From Nocardioides sp. (GTDB taxonomy: Bacteria; Actinomycetota; Actinomycetes; Propionibacteriales; Nocardioidaceae): DNA of 7,377 nucleotides. Every line of letters starts with the position of its first letter. The stretch's first letter is position 1. Of this stretch, positions 7,264 through 7,377 are shown in pieces. The notes below the pieces were generated by a model, which was not told where the DNA came from, searched no databases, and saw nothing but the letters and a program-made list of their open reading frames with translations. The position numbers and the translations under genes are program-made. The stretch covers positions 457 through 7,833 of the forward strand of contig DOWL01000066.1 in NCBI GenBank assembly GCA_003519585.1, read 5' to 3'.

Positions 7264-7271
7264 GCCTTCCT
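7264..7271 (-). promoter_or_regulatory. Ribosome binding site of the FadE27-like gene
   Basis: The coding strand reads GAGGAAGG ending 5 nt before the ATG at 7258, in the 17-nt spacer after the upstream stop codon. It is the best Shine-Dalgarno match in the window and supports that start. Confidence 0.75.
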
Positions 7272-7275
7272 CGGA

Positions 7276-7377
7276 TCAGCGCTTCGCCGCGGGCAGGCCC
7301 AGGCCGACGTAGCCGATGATGTCGCGCTGGATCTCGTTGGTGCCGCCGCCGAAGGTCAGCGTGACCGAGGCGCGCAC
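7276..7377 (-). CDS. Acyl-CoA dehydrogenase, FadE26/ChsE4-like subunit (C-terminal 33 aa only)
   Basis: Only the last 33 codons are in the window; the gene continues beyond the right edge. The visible sequence contains FGGGTNEIQRDIIG followed by GLGLP and a TGA stop, which is the standard C-terminal signature of acyl-CoA dehydrogenases, where the GGTNEIQ loop contacts the FAD of the neighbouring subunit. This canonical C-terminus complements the divergent one in the next gene, as expected when one subunit of a heterotetramer supplies the complete FAD and catalytic site. By position it corresponds to fadE26 (Rv3504) of M. tuberculosis, but so short a fragment proves only the superfamily. Confidence 0.88.
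   Translation of the reverse strand: MRASVTLTFGGGTNEIQRDIIGYVGLGLPAAKR

Noticed and set aside
6056..7312. 418-codon plus-strand open frame
   Set aside because: Antisense to the FadE27-like gene, which has intact family motifs and a good ribosome binding site; no domain is visible in the plus-strand product.
1..7377. tRNA, rRNA, CRISPR array, insertion sequence or riboswitch
   Set aside because: No repeat-spacer pattern, no transposase-like frame, no tRNA-like cloverleaf or rRNA-like stretch was seen, and gaps between genes are too short to hold them.

Overview
The window is a very GC-rich, densely packed stretch in which every real gene lies on the minus strand. Composition, GTG starts and the family content point to an actinobacterium, plausibly of the Nocardioides/Propionibacteriales or Mycobacteriales type; this placement is inference from gene content and base composition, not a database match. 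The long plus-strand ORFs (400-500 codons) are shadows of high-GC minus-strand genes.

Read in the direction of transcription (right to left), the layout is: (1) the last 33 codons of an acyl-CoA dehydrogenase (7276-7377); (2) a complete second acyl-CoA dehydrogenase subunit (6173-7258); (3) a FadD17-like acyl-CoA synthetase (5268-6149) that is only 293 residues long because two central blocks are missing; (4) an 876-residue transcriptional regulator with an N-terminal XRE helix-turn-helix, an AAA ATPase and a TPR-type helical C-terminus (2630-5260); (5) a large exported protein of at least 865 residues (1-2596, running off the left edge) with a signal peptide, a Gly/Ala-rich hydrophobic hairpin and Ig/PKD-like beta domains. 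Gaps between genes are 17, 23, 7 and 33 nt, with no terminator or promoter-sized spacer, so all five could be one transcript whose promoter lies beyond the right edge.

The dehydrogenase-dehydrogenase-synthetase order matches fadE26-fadE27-fadD17 (Rv3504-Rv3506) of Mycobacterium tuberculosis, where the two FadE proteins form the heteromeric ChsE4-ChsE5 enzyme of cholesterol side-chain beta-oxidation. The first three genes therefore most likely belong to steroid or long branched side-chain degradation. The regulator and exported protein are not part of that known cluster and their link to it is only positional.

The strongest anomaly is the synthetase: two in-frame losses remove the ATP-binding P-loop and the whole A5-A8 catalytic block while leaving the flanking family sequence clean and the frame open, and both scars fall on the same hexamer, CAGGTG. 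It is either a recently remodelled or inactivated gene, or an assembly error. The second point of interest is the exported protein, whose mid-protein hydrophobic hairpin is unusual for an Ig/PKD-type surface protein.
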